64,000 bases of DNA, from assembly GCF_041260155.1 (NCBI RefSeq), contig NC_091942.1, positions 15,497,501-15,561,500 of the forward strand, in the 5' to 3' direction. The notes under the pieces were generated by a model, which did not search any database, was not told where the DNA came from, and saw nothing but the letters and a program-made list of their open reading frames with translations. The translations under genes were made by a program, and so were the position numbers. The stretch comes from Ptychodera flava (lineage: Eukaryota > Hemichordata > Enteropneusta > Ptychoderidae). Within the stretch, counting starts at the first letter, position 1. Each line of letters begins with the position of its first letter. Below are positions 11,405-22,952 of the stretch, one piece after another.

Positions 11405-11546
11405 AGAGAGTAATAGAATCTCACACCCCAAGGACCTGGAATCAGACTTCTCTCACAACTTGGGGATATTTGTCCCAAGACAAAATATCCCCAAGAGTGT
11501 GAGAAATCTGATCCCAGGTTCTTTGTGTGTGAGATTCTTTTTCTCT
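11405..11546. mobile_element. imperfect foldback of ~142 bp
   Basis: The left arm from 'agagagtaatagaatctcac' at 11405 pairs with the right arm 'gtgagattctttttctct' ending at 11546. The two arms share matching inner blocks (tccccaag/cttgggga, 'ctcacaact'/'agtgtgag'). A few mismatches suggest an older foldback MITE. No clear target duplication was identified. Confidence 0.6.
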
Positions 11547-12275
11547 CATGGCCACAAAATGCGTTAAATTCACACTGAAAACATCGAATGGTTATTTTAA
11601 TTGCATCAGTGACTATCCTACTTCGTGGCCATGTATCATTCCGCGACTCTAACAAGAACTTCGTGGCGACTTTCACTGCCAATATTTTCCAACTTCTGCT
11701 CCGGAGAAGATATCAATCAGGAAAAATTGGCGATATGTTCCAAGTGGCCTATGTTCACTTGTTATTTGGAAAATTCGACAGTCTTTTGTGAATCTCTCAC
11801 CAACGACGTACAACATTATTCAAAATCGTGACAACGCTGTCGTCTGCCACTGCCCTGTAACCTGCATACTTTGTACTTCCGGTCCGTAAGCTACTCATGG
11901 CGCCATTTTTAGATAATATTTTGCCGTTAATTTTTGGCTTTCCTCTCGCCCTTGCCCACAAATAAACGTTAATGGTCAGCGCGGAGTCCGTTATTTCTAT
12001 AATGTGCAATATCGTTAACGAATGAATTCTGGTCCTTATTCGGTCAAGAATTCAATTTATTAACAACTAAATTAAATACATCGGACATTATAGACACTGA
12101 CTGGATTAACAAGTAGAACACATTTCGACATTACTTTGGACGCAGAACTAATAATTGTGTTTTACAAACAGAAGCGACGTAAACTAAGTCAAATTTTATG
12201 CATCTGATGGAGCTTTAATTTTGAATGAGTGAATTTGAGAAATGGTTATTTTATCGCGGCACAATCTCATTAATG
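11547..12275. other. intergenic, nothing recognised
   Basis: Non-coding, with stops in all frames. No RNA gene or repeat recognised. Confidence 0.4.
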
Positions 12276-12407
12276 TGTAGGGATGGCGACGTTTCTATAC
12301 TTTTTCCTTGTTCTTTCCTGTTCTAGTTAGCCGGCGTAGCGACCGTCAGCCGACGAAAAAAGCAAATAGGCCTATATCACAAAGGTGGAAAAGTCGCCAT
12401 CTCTACA
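12276..12407. mobile_element. 132-bp short TIR element
   Basis: TGTAGGGATGGCGAC at 12276 and GTCGCCATCTCTACA ending at 12407 form a 15-bp inverted repeat with one mismatch. The interior is 102 bp with no ORF. No convincing target duplication is visible, so the exact ends are uncertain. Probably a MITE fragment. Confidence 0.5.
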
Positions 12408-12946
12408 TCTGAGCTACAGATTGAGCGTAGCCTACCGTTGGCGGAGCACTGTCAATGCATTGGTAGTTCTGTGAACTGACAAATAATACGCGATGCCAAA
12501 AATTAAAAATTGTGAATTTCATTGAAAATAACCTACAGGAAGAGAATTTCTCCTGACCAGCAAATACTTGAAAAAAGGTAACCGTAAACACATGAACCAC
12601 GACAAAATATTTTGTGATGCGTGTGGAAAACATGGCAGCATCGCGACAGTCAGACTGCGTGTCCGAGGTTTGTTTATCTGTCGATGAAGAAACAAGAAAT
12701 GGCGAAGTCTATACTTATAAACGAACAAGGAAAAGTACTGCGTTAAAAGCAAGGGCCGGCCGCAAGACGAGATGAAAAGCGAACATTCGTTTTTGATTGT
12801 CTTAATCACTTATCCTTATAACATAGCAAGTATTTGTGTATACAGCTATTCTGCCGACATTGCATACAAAAAAAATGTAATGTACGCTGTACCAGATATT
12901 TGTCTATTTGATAGTTGAAAAGCAAAAGCAAGATAAAACTGTCAGT

Positions 12947-13018
12947 TCCTCGATAGTATAGTGGTGAGTATCTCCGCCTGTCACGCGGAAGACCGGGGTT
13001 CAATTCCCCGTCGGGGAG
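12947..13018 (+). tRNA. tRNA-Asp (GTC)
   Basis: A complete 72-nt cloverleaf. Acceptor TCCTCGA pairs with TCGGGGA (one T-G wobble), followed by discriminator G. The D-arm is TAGTATAGTGGTGAGTATC. The anticodon stem TCCGC/GCGGA carries loop CTGTCAC with anticodon GTC at 12980-12982, and the T-arm holds GGTTCAATTCC. B-box and A-box sequences match eukaryotic tRNA-Asp, and no intron is present. The CCA end is not encoded, and a T4 run (13023-13026) follows as a likely RNA polymerase III terminator. It differs by one base in the D-loop from the copy at 25851-25922. Almost certainly functional. Confidence 0.97.
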
Positions 13019-13925
13019 GTTATTTTGTTATTTTATATCAGCTTTAGGTTATCATTGTTCATGGTTCGCTCTGTTGAAAAACAAAGAAAGATATATAAAC
13101 AGACTCCCCAAGTTGCTGTGAATATTGACAATCGACCAATCAGATATAACCTTCTGAGCACGCTGCACAATTGACAGAAATTTAGTTTCCGTGTCCGAGC
13201 TCCGATGACGACGCAGTGTCGCTCGATCGAAACATGGTCTGCGGTGGAAAATGAACGAACACTGATCAGCATAGGCAGAGAGCAAAGACGTTATCTAGGA
13301 TCTGGGCACAGAGTAACTAAACAAAATGTCCTAGAAATGGCTCAACATACCGTTGTACTATTGTCATTTTTTGGACACGTTGTCTTCTTTTTTCAGTTTA
13401 TATTTCAGAGAAATAATGTTTCAAACAGTCGGATATAGTACTTACTAACTTATATACCAACTTTTCACTGCTGTTCGCTTTTTTGCGTCCACTAAAGACA
13501 ATGTCTTGTTTCACATCTATCTCAGACGCTATGATCATTGGACTGATACCAGTCATAGTCCGTATGTGAGTATTCTGTACATACAAAAATACCAAGACGG
13601 ACTTAGAATTTAGCGGAACAACATATTTATAACTGCTGTAGATTTGTAGTACAAACGTATGGAACTCAAGGAAGTGGAAGGACGACATCAGATAAACTGG
13701 TTATCACACATAACTACCACTAACCTCCTACAAGGCGCCTGACAGTGTGACATTTTGAGTCCACGACTCCTTTAAATTCATCAGAGGGCGAAATCTGACC
13801 ACACTTTCTCCTCCGCTATAGTTAACAAGTTTGACATTCTACTCATGCCCACATACATGTAGGCATCGTGCAAGTGATGGAACAAGTTCACTGATGTCCT
13901 CCCGACTATTGTCCGACCAGAGGTG
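13019..13925. other. intergenic, nothing recognised
   Basis: Short ORFs on both strands without recognisable content. No further RNA gene or repeat was recognised between the tRNA and the ACAT array. Confidence 0.4.
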
Positions 13926-14303
13926 GATACATACATACATACATACATACATACATACATACATACATACATACATACATACATACATACATACATACAT
14001 ACATACATACATACATACATACATAAATACGTACATACGTACATACGTACATACATACATACATACATACATACATACATACATACATACATACATACAT
14101 ACATGCATACGTACATACATACATACATACATACATACATACATACATACATACATACATACATACATACATACATACATACATACATACATACATACAT
14201 ACATACATACATACATACATACATACATACATACATACATACATACATACATACATACATACATACATACATACATACATACATACATACATACATACAT
14301 ACA
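13926..14303. repeat. (ACAT)n microsatellite, ~94 units
   Basis: About 378 bp of almost pure ACAT tetranucleotide, with a variant block (aaatacgtacatacgtacatacgtac, about 14025-14050) and another near 14104. ORFs of 130-186 codons on both strands through this array (Met-Tyr-Val-Cys or Tyr-Ile-His-Thr repeats) are artefacts of a tetranucleotide that lacks stops. Confidence 0.97.
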
Positions 14304-15109
14304 AAAAAGGATCAAATATTTTTGTCCCTTATTTTCTCCTTGTGATTCAAAATTTGAATCCTCTGTCGACGATAAAAGATAAGTTGGGGTCCTGACCATG
14401 AGCCTACGGGGTTATTCACATTTAGGAAAAGTACTTTCAAATCAACTTGCTGAAATTTACAGCAATAGTTGATCCACAACTAAGTAGACGGTGGGTGTAC
14501 GACATAACAGCGAACAGGAAACTCCTACTCACACATGTCTGATCTTTCAAAAAACGTCTTTTCACTGCTAACTTCTTTTAGTTGACTGATGCATGGATAG
14601 AGCTAAGACCGCAATTCTACACATGCCTTTATCTGATGGTTCAAAAAGAACCTACCACAAAGGCGGGATTTTATTTGAACCATGATCTGTCGAGACCAGC
14701 GTCCGATGATGCCATGAATATAAATGAAGAGTCCAGGTAGGTAATTCGTCCTGTATTGATAGATTTTTATTATTTTTTTACATAGCTTTTGACCTTTCCG
14801 ATAGATTTGGTAAAACATGCACAACAGTCCTATATTGGTTACTCGTTATTTTTCAGCAGGACCAATACATGCCATTCCCGCTTTTCTTGAACCGACCACA
14901 CTCCCTGCATCGAAACGGGGGTACTTTTCTTTATAACGATGTTGTTTTTACGGGGAAATGTTGTTTTAATCATTCCGTACAAATATTATCACATATGGCA
15001 GCTGAAGACGGTGAAGTAAGCCGTTTATTTCTGACTCGATCTCATCGTTAAAGTGATGTTGGGAAAGAGAGAACTTTCCATGCCAGTGTTTCATTACAAT
15101 TATGATAAA
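14304..15109. other. intergenic, nothing recognised
   Basis: No credible ORF, RNA or repeat recognised. Confidence 0.4.
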
Positions 15110-15113
15110 TTAA

Positions 15114-15423
15114 GGTAGTATGCGCCTCGAAAGTGGAAGACTTAAACTTTGTCAATATTTCCTAAATGAAATTTTAAACCATTCTCTTACCAAATCAAGA
15201 ATAAAAATCATTGGTCACAGCGCAAATTTTGGTATATGAGAAGCAAATTATTCAATATTTACCAATATTTGAAATTAAAAAAGGCCGCTATCCTGTCTTA
15301 ATTCCGTGGGGAACAATAGAATATTGGATTTTCGAAAAACTAAGACGATGAATTTTCAAGTGGTAGAAAAGAATAGTAAAACATTTGAAAGTCCTAATAT
15401 CTATCCCCGAGGCGCATTGTACC
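15114..15423 (+). mobile_element. TTAA MITE family, copy B (310 bp)
   Basis: The ends are GGTAGTATGCGCCTCG and CGAGGCGCATTGTACC, flanked by TTAA at 15110-15113 and 15424-15427. The same internal landmarks as copy A occur in the same order: 'ggaagacttaaac', 'ccattctcttacca', 'ttttcgaaaaactaagacg' and 'ctatccccgagg'. It is shorter than copy A through an internal deletion. Confidence 0.85.
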
Positions 15424-15989
15424 TTAAACGTCTCGTGTATCAAGCTTAACACCTTCGCTTGCCAAGGTCTATTGTCCAGGCAGCTGGATGCTCCCCGAAC
15501 TTAGTTACTGGGAGACTGTAGTCGAAGTAACGGAACCGTTCGGGCGGACGATGCAAGCTTGTAGGAATTCGGTCGCCGTCGTATATATTCAAAGATGATC
15601 ACCGGCGACCCGAGCAAAAAAAAAATGTGCGCCGCCAAACCGCACAGTGCTGCATTAACTGAACATAATTGAAATGGCTGACGCATCCTTTTTACTGTAT
15701 ATGAATTTGTGTAAATTTGCTATTATCGAACGGTGTATTGACTCTATTGGCTTGATGTTTCTAAACATATTTTTGAACCATACTGGTCGTTGCATGCGAT
15801 CTCGACACGCGTGGAGCATTTATGCATGTATCGACTTTCTCGTAATAAAGTATGCACCTTTGAAGGAAAGGCTGACCTGACAGCTCCAAAGATGACTCGT
15901 TCAAACAAGTATTTGTAAACTTTCATCATGGAGGTACCGACACGATGTCATAATTATTGGACACGTGATCGCAAATACGAGTTTTTTGC
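15424..15989. other. intergenic, nothing recognised
   Basis: Two ORFs of about 61-68 codons without recognisable content. No repeat recognised. Confidence 0.35.
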
Positions 15990-16034
15990 AGCATAGACAA
16001 TAGAGAAACGGTTTCTCTATACAGTGTCTATGCT
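15990..16034. repeat. 45-bp palindrome (AGCATAGAC family)
   Basis: AGCATAGAC at 15990 pairs with GTCTATGCT ending at 16034, and inner blocks 'atagagaaac' and 'gtttctctat' also pair. The outer 9 bp are identical to those of the hairpin at 59920-59964, so the two probably belong to one family of tiny foldback elements. Confidence 0.6.
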
Positions 16035-16204
16035 TACATCACTGTGATCATAATCTACGGCAAGTATGTGCGATATCAAGTTCCAACAGCTATATATAGC
16101 TTTTGATGTACATGTCTTGTCCAAAACTTTGTTCTTTTGTCAAGTACAGTTTCTTGTTCTACTTTAAAATCATCTCTAAAATGCCGATAATGTTAACGTG
16201 TCAA

Positions 16205-16310
16205 CACATATACTATAATGTCCGATGTTATTGCTGACGAGAGAATCTTAGAGTGGCCTAGAATTCATTTGTCAACGATAATGTTAAATGTTGTACACAA
16301 TCATGAGTTG
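16205..16310. mobile_element. palindromic MITE (TTGACAAATGAATTC family), diverged copy
   Basis: 'gatgttattgctgacgagagaatct' and 'agaattcatttgtcaacgataatg' form an imperfect inverted repeat matching the better copy at 61631-61732. Flanks also pair weakly (gtccgatg / 'ttgtacac'). Confidence 0.55.
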
Positions 16311-17972
16311 TGTTGGCTATTCAAATGTTTTGTGTTCCAGCATGCTTTGGTGATGAGAAGAAATGTGCTGATTTATCTGAAAAAAAAAAAGATTTTAAGA
16401 GTTAAACTATCATAAAATCACAAAACTATTCAACATTATTTTATTTCAAAGATGTAACGTTTTCAATGAATAGATCATTAGAAAGGACACTCAGTCACAG
16501 CGGGTTCAGAGGGTTCAGATATCAACGGCTACAAAGTACGCCAATTTAATCGGCCGGTGGTTGCGGGGTTTCAATGGGTTCATAGGGTTAAAGGAGGTAG
16601 ATGCAGAGACTTCCATTTAGGATCAACCTCACAATGGTCTCAATGATTTTACCGTTCAAAACATTCAACGTCACAGCTAAATGGAGCAACAGTGTGCGAT
16701 GGATCCATTGTACAAACGGGTATACAAAGGGTTCGGTATTGCAGCAAGACTGGGGTCCTCAATCAGAAAAAAGTATAATAGATGGTCATCCCGCGAAAAT
16801 TACACAAACCTGTGACATGCCGTTACAAAGAGATTCTTTACATCGTGTAGTATGGAAAGGTTACCCTTTGTCATTTAGCCACCAGACATGTACCCTTGAC
16901 CGACCCTAACCTTGCCCCCCTGTGCCCGGAGGTAATTTTCATGGACCACCGTCCTTATACCTGTAAATTGTACTGATGACAGGTTAACTATCATAAAACT
17001 CATGAAGAGGTCACCATCCGGTCAAAGCGTGTCTCCAGTACAACTCGGGAGAGAGAATAGGTCAAGATGGTGATATCTGAGGGGGAGCAAGCAATGCCCT
17101 ATGATTGACCTCTGGATCGTGGCGAACAGAGTCTATGGAAAATATCACTTCCTCCGCATCTGCAAGATACTGAGGATTGTCAACATTTTAACGCTCGTGG
17201 CCTCATTGCTTTAGTAGTAACGAAACAGAAAGATTATTTTATTTCGTAGAGCCGTAATTTTGTGACCGCAGTGTTTCACATTTGTGAACCACGACCATAA
17301 GGGCTCTGATGGCACGTGACCGATCACGAGTGGGGATTAGGGCATTCTTAATAAATCATACCCTTTAAAATGTTTAGAAAATAAACCCCGAAAATATCGC
17401 AACTGTCCAGAAAAGAATTGATAAAAAATGCCGGTACAGAAGTGTCCTAACGTCTGGCTCTGATTCATGTGACCGCCCTCACTGAACAGTTGAATTCAAA
17501 ATGGCGAGCGCAGTTGTCGGCAGTACATGCAGCAGTTCCATTTTGTGCTCGTTTGAACCGATGTCCATTAATCTTTCTCGTCTTCGTTGCTCCCGGACAC
17601 GTGGCAGGCTGATCTTGAGTGCAAGCTATTGACTCAGAGGTTTGGAGGCTGGCAGAGGACGACATCAGTTATTAAAATACTGTAGCAGCTACTGTAATTT
17701 TAAAAGCTAGGCGTAATATCCTCAAACTTACCTGCGTAATCCGCTTCACGTGTGCATATAGTGGCATTTTTCGAGAAAGTAAAAAAAACGAAAACAACAA
17801 ATCCGAAAAATATAATATCAACAAGTGCATAAAATGAACCAAAGGCAACTACTAATAATAAAAAGATAAAACGTGCGTTACTCGTTTTCAACTTGAAAAA
17901 TTACCGTCGTTAACAAGCCACTAGCGACCTCACTCTTTCTGGTAGATTTATTGTTTTGATGTTTTTGTTCTT
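16311..17972. other. intergenic, nothing recognised
   Basis: The longest ORF (16601-16909, plus, 102 codons) has no recognisable domain. Minus-strand ORFs at 17465-17665 and 17700-17891 could be exons of an unknown gene, but nothing supports it. No RNA gene recognised. Confidence 0.35.
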
Positions 17973-18995
17973 AGGCCAAAAAAAAAAAATTGTGTGTTTC
18001 CTGTAACATGCTCTTCAGAAATAGGGTAGGTAGGTAGGAAATTTTTTTTTTTTGGTAATTTTTTTTTCTCTGCAAAAATAAAATGTGAAAATTTTAATAC
18101 CCTTCGACAAGGGTCAAGGCATCGTCATTGTCAACACATAAGATTACATACACGAATGCAAAAGACAATTACGCAACACTCAGTATTATACACAACTAGA
18201 CAGTGACGACACAGAACAAACAGTAAACAAAGTACACGAACTATTAAACAAAATGTACGAGAACAAACACATCGACCATGATACTTATAAGTATCTCGAT
18301 CCAAAAAACATAAAAATCCGTACCCCGCATTGGTACTTATTGCCTAAAATTCACAAACCGCCGCCTGAAAACTCAACGTTTGCAGGGAGACCAATATTTA
18401 GTGGCTGCTCCAGTCCCTCTAACAGAATTTCAGAATTCCTGGATACTTCATAAAACCACTGGTCCAGCAACAACCGTCAAATATAAAAGACACAACAAAC
18501 TTCATACAAGAAATAGAAAAAACAAATTTGAAGAGGAGATAAGGAATTGTAGGTATTGGAAACACAGTCAGACAGTTTGGAGTCGAAAGCAAGTTGGCAA
18601 TGTTTTCGGAGCAATTACAGAGGTGTATACATAAGTTGGAGAGGAGATAAGGACTTGTCGGTAATAATAAAGCAGTCAGACGGTGTAGAGTTGAACTCTT
18701 TATTTGAAATATCATAGTCAAAATTAATAAAATCAAATAAGGTAAACCGTTGCACAAAAAACACCTTCCTCTCCACCCCAGGGGACTGTCCCCTGTACCC
18801 TGTGGGGAAAACACGCTTGCACAAGCAGTCGCTATTGTTGTTTAATGACGTCATGAAATCACGCGTGATTTAAAACTTTTCCCAGCCAATCTCGCGGGAT
18901 TTTTTTTCAAGGTCCAAAAAAAAAGTTTAGGGTCGGGGGGTTTGAACTAGGGTAGGTCGGGTTACCGGAAACACACAATTTTTTTTTTTAGGCCT
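17973..18995. mobile_element. 1.0-kb element with ~30-bp TIRs carrying a Penelope-like RT relic
   Basis: 'aggccaaaaaaaaaaaattg' plus 'tgtgtttcc' at 17973-18002 is repeated inverted at 18967-18995 ('ggaaacacacaa' plus T-run plus 'aggcct'). A second inverted pair lies just inside, with 'agggtaggtaggtagg' on the left and 'agggtaggtcggg' (direct sense) near the right end. The interior holds a reverse transcriptase fragment (18105-18545) and a local duplication: 'gaggagataagg' followed by 'cagtcagac' occurs at 18533-18590 and 18643-18700. No certain target duplication was found. It may be a TIR element that captured a retroelement fragment, or an inverted arrangement of Penelope-type pseudo-LTRs. 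Confidence 0.6.
18105..18545 (+). pseudogene. Penelope-like element reverse transcriptase fragment
   Basis: The plus strand encodes, with frame breaks, a palm/fingers portion of a Penelope-like reverse transcriptase. It has DKGQGIVIVNT (with a following stop), then NKMYENKHIDHDTYKYLDP, then WYLLPKIHKP, GRPIFSGCSSPSNRISEFLD and, in a shifted frame, FIKPLVQQQPSNIKDTTNFI. The order LPKIHKP - GRPI(V)SGC - ISEFLD - KPLV - KDT is a family pattern of these elements and of telomerase-related RTs. There is an in-frame stop near 18145 and a frame change near 18450. The catalytic YxDD region is missing. This is a different lineage from the Naiad-type fragment at 1-951, which lacks this part. Confidence 0.75.
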
Positions 18996-19676
18996 TGACC
19001 GGAATGCTGATGTAGCTTTTCTATTGCTCTGACACTTTTTGAACGCAAGTGGCGCCACTGATGTAACACTCTGTAGATGTAATGAATTATGTCAATGGAT
19101 ATTTTACAAAACTGAACGATTGAATGAACACCGCGTAACTGTAGTCTGCAGTGAAAGGGGCATTTTTTCCCGCACTTTCTCCACTCCACAATGGAATACC
19201 AATAAAAAGTGCGATTATTTCGCCATTTGCTTTCGATTCTACAGTTTTCATGAACGATTTTTCGAGACTTAAACTGCCAAAAAAATGTAGCACAAGCAAT
19301 ATGTTTAGTTCTCCCATAATTCATAGATGTGCACGCGGCATGGACCTAGGCTGCAATCCTGTGGCAATCGATGAAGTGATCTGCCTCGGCGTGTATGTCA
19401 TTTAGGTAACATTTTTGCAAGGAGTAAACCCTCCCTCTAACACCAAACAAACAAACGGACATATAAGCCTTTTCATGGCAACAGAAAAAGTTGTCAACGT
19501 TTAACAAGGAACACGAATGAAGGTTATATATTTCAGTGACTGAAGTTCTTTCATCAGACAGAAAGCAAATAATTGGTACATGGTTACCGTTGTATTTCCT
19601 AACTTCAGGTGGACAAATCTTAATTCTGAAATACTACTGTGTAGGGCATTTTATTAACTTCACATTACAATATTTA
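18996..19676. other. intergenic, nothing recognised
   Basis: ORFs of up to 120 codons on the minus strand (18962-19324) begin inside the TIR element and have no recognisable content. No RNA gene recognised. Confidence 0.35.
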
Positions 19677-20007
19677 GGTAGAATGCGCCTCGGGGAAAGA
19701 TCTTCGGATTCGCAAACCTTTACAATATTCTTTTGGTTTACCATTTGTTGGGGCTCATTTTGAAGCTCGTCGGGTAAATGAAGTTTTCACCGACTTGTTT
19801 TTGTGTAAAATCGAAAATTTAATTTTCCTGCGTAGAGTTAACACAGGGATGGCGGCCATCTTTAATTTCAAAGGCCGATAAATATCGGATAATTTGTACC
19901 AAAATTTGCTCGGTGACCCCAACTTTTATTCTTGACTTAGGAAGAAAATGGTTTAAAGTGTACTTGAAATAAGTTTGAGCAAAAGTTTGAGTCTTGCATT
20001 TTTCACC
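19677..20007 (-). mobile_element. TTAA MITE family, copy C (331 bp, reversed)
   Basis: The left end GGTAGAATGCGCCTCGG is preceded by TTTA (a mutated TTAA). The right end is CACC, followed by TTAA (20008-20011). The interior matches copy A in reverse complement: 'aacacagggatggcggcc', 'accaaaatttgctcgg' and 'aagtttgagcaaaagtttga'. No coding capacity. Confidence 0.8.
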
Positions 20008-20227
20008 TTAAAAGATAATCAATGATCTGACACAGAGTGGCTTTGCTGATGTGATTAAATCAGGGATTTAAATCGGAAAGACCAGAAAGAGTTGCCACGT
20101 GTAAGTTAGCGCACAAAAAGAGGTCAACTGTGTCAAATTTCTGCCCTTAAAGTATGTAAATAAAATGTCTTAGAATCCATTTGCTCTTTATAAAGGCTGT
20201 TGTGAGATTGCCATCTTTTATTCCAAT

Positions 20228-20230
20228 GAC

Positions 20231-20274
<44 letters not shown>

Positions 20275-20275
20275 C

Positions 20276-20312
<37 letters not shown>

Positions 20313-20313
20313 G
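20228..20313. repeat. (GAT)n trinucleotide microsatellite
   Basis: About 28 units of GAT with one GAC unit near 20273. It is the reverse complement of the ATC-type array at 20462-20560, so the two form an inverted pair with about 150 bp between them. Confidence 0.95.
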
Positions 20314-20427
20314 TTGCTCTTACTGTTGTTTTATCATATACGTATCGGTTTTTATGTATCAACGGTCCGTGGTAATGATCATTCTTCTAGTTTTACAACC
20401 CGTACGACTACCAGTACCACCAAACTA

Positions 20428-20491
20428 CCACAATCCTCCTCCTCCTCCTCCTCCTCCTCCTCATCATCATCATCATCATCATCATAATCAC

Positions 20492-20559
<68 letters not shown>

Positions 20560-20560
20560 C
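20428..20560. repeat. (CCT)n(CAT)n compound microsatellite
   Basis: About 11 CCT units (20429-20461) run into about 33 CAT units interrupted by 'cataatcaccat'. The Pro-His or Asp-Glu-rich ORFs read through it are not genes. Confidence 0.95.
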
Positions 20561-22856
20561 AACAGTAATTTTTTTCTATCAAAACCAAAGACATTACGTG
20601 TCTTTACATATCATCAAATAAGCTGCAATGTGATAATGTTAGTCATACCTTTGCTATCAAAGATCATTCGGCACGTTGACATCGCGATGATAACCACTTA
20701 GTCCACGTGGTTGAATCTTATATTTCATAATCTACCTGATACCTGACATCCTGTCACCTAAGAGCTGGAAACATGCCAACTTCGATGCCCCATCCGCGCT
20801 AATTCTCTGTCTCAGTCGCCTTAATATGACAAGTGTCCATTTCTACCGTATTTGAAAACTCGACAGGGCGCCGAGTATTCTCTAACGGCGGTGTCGAGTA
20901 TCTCTGCACTTCGATGCGAGCTTCAACGAGAGGTAGTTTGCCAGGGTATCTAGAACGCCCACACTCGCGCGATCTGTTGAGAGCAGAAAAGCATGTGATC
21001 GCGTCCCGGTTGATCGCCCCCAGACATGCTCGACACCGCAAGACAGTGCATTAAAAGCCGATAGAATTTCAGTGTAAACCGCTGTAATTCAAAAGCAGCA
21101 AAGGTTGCTCGGTTAACTGGTAGGGTTCAGTGTCCGTATTCCGATTATTTCAATGAAATTGCAGTGATTGCCTAGAATGTTGAGTTTCTGCTGGGAGGGA
21201 AAAGACCGCACTTATCTGCTATTTTTAACATCTTATGGCGACACGAGCTCGTAGCAAGTCTGTATGTGAAATAGCCGTCGACGCCTCAATACAACGAAGT
21301 CGCAAATACGATAGGTGTATTTTCCACGTGTTCAGTGTCACGGACAAGACAATCCCAAACACCTTGTATTACGAACTTCAACGTGAAAGACAACACGAGA
21401 TGTCGTAAGCCTATTTTCATCTATGGACCACAAGTTTGTTACGCGTTCTCTTTTCAAACTCAGTCAAGTGTATTAACCCACTACCTCGTACCATTTTGAA
21501 CTTTCAGAAGTACTGATGATGCTGAACGTGACGGTGGCGTTTCAGCTCTCGGGATGCGATCGTCAATATTTTCAGTGTGTCTACCATAAAGGACGGGAGA
21601 TTATACAAGGCCTTTCCATACCTGTGTCACTATGGCAAGACATGTAACCAATGTTAACGGATATAAACAGTCACACCAAATTGTTAAGATCTTTTCAAAA
21701 GAGGCAACAGACAATATATCTTTTAAGATTTTCTACCAACTTTTCCAGAACGGGCGTGACCTTTGACCCCAGAAGAGCAAATGTAATGCAATCTCAGGTC
21801 TTGGCTCGGAATAAGTAAGAATTCTCCTAATACACGGTGACAATATCAAGCAGAGAACGTGCTGTGCAGCGCACAGTACTAGAGATTTCCCATAACCCAT
21901 CATGATTTGTACCATCGCAGATTCCCCAGTGATCTGCCATGTCTCCAATGTGTAGACAAATTCCTAGACTAGTTGTAAAAATTCTAAACACCATTCTTCT
22001 AAATTCCCTTTTTAAATGATTTAGAAAAGTATGCTTGATTGAGAGAGGAGATAGCATTTTTGTAAAATTTTCCTCTGATTGTGTCTTCATCCATACAGAA
22101 TAACGTAATGGAAAGTAGGAAGACTAGTTGCACCTGTTTTTTGAAACAAAAGGATATTGATTTCACCCCCGCCCCCAATAGAAAGACAAAAGAAATTTAC
22201 ATGCCGACTTTTCTCATAGAATGACCCCTTCAATCTGTCATAACTTGCTGCCTAAAAGTATGGCATTTGTAGTAACTGCAGAATATGACTTTATGATTAT
22301 TTTGTGGTTTCTTTGAAATTTCTACTGAAATTTCTAAAACTTACTTTTAATAAATATACTTAATCAATTATATCGAGACTTTACATTATTGCTTTTATAC
22401 AGAACTGAAAAAGATATAAGAAAACTAACGTCGTTGGTACAAATCAAACAGAATTGCTGGTAATTTATTGTACTGTGTGCAGCAGATCTGTCAGAAAGGG
22501 AACATTTTTCTGTTGTCCATGGACAGACAAAAACATCTACGAAAGTTGTTTGATTTGTAGACATGGTGACGTGTATAGAGCAATGTGTGATTAGAGAGAT
22601 CCTCGCTTCGAATACCCGATGTTTTAGTGCTCAACATATCAAAAGCTACACTGTGTTCACTTTTGTGGAGGGACCGTGCTGTATTACACGTAACTTTGTA
22701 CGTCAACATTTTTGGCGACACAGATAGACACACACACACACATTCTAGCATACATACATACTGGTACAAAATTAGATATAAGCACACACGCACAAAAGTA
22801 CAAGTATATACCCGCTCGCGTGCATAAGGTAATATGCTGATCAGTAAATATTCACA
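20561..22856. other. intergenic, nothing recognised
   Basis: ORFs up to 158 codons occur, the longest being driven by the ACAT array to its right. A small CA run (22730-22742) and short ACAT runs (22750-22760) occur. No recognised gene, RNA or element. Confidence 0.4.
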
Positions 22857-22920
22857 TGCATGCATACATACATACATACATACATACATACATACATACA
22901 TACATACATACATACATACA

Positions 22921-22951
<31 letters not shown>
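22857..22951. repeat. (ACAT)n microsatellite
   Basis: About 23 units of the ACAT/CATA tetranucleotide, the same motif as at 1105-1258 and 13926-14303 and the reverse complement of the arrays at 48565 and 63085. Confidence 0.95.

Positions 22952-22952
<1 letters not shown>

Noticed and set aside
13781..14399. ORFs of 130-186 codons on both strands over the ACAT array
   Set aside because: Pure tetranucleotide repeat. The same repetition in four or more frames and both strands shows it is not coding.
20147..20701. His-rich, Asp-rich and Met-rich ORFs near 20.2-20.7 kb
   Set aside because: Direct translations of (GAT)n, (CCT)n and (CAT)n microsatellites.
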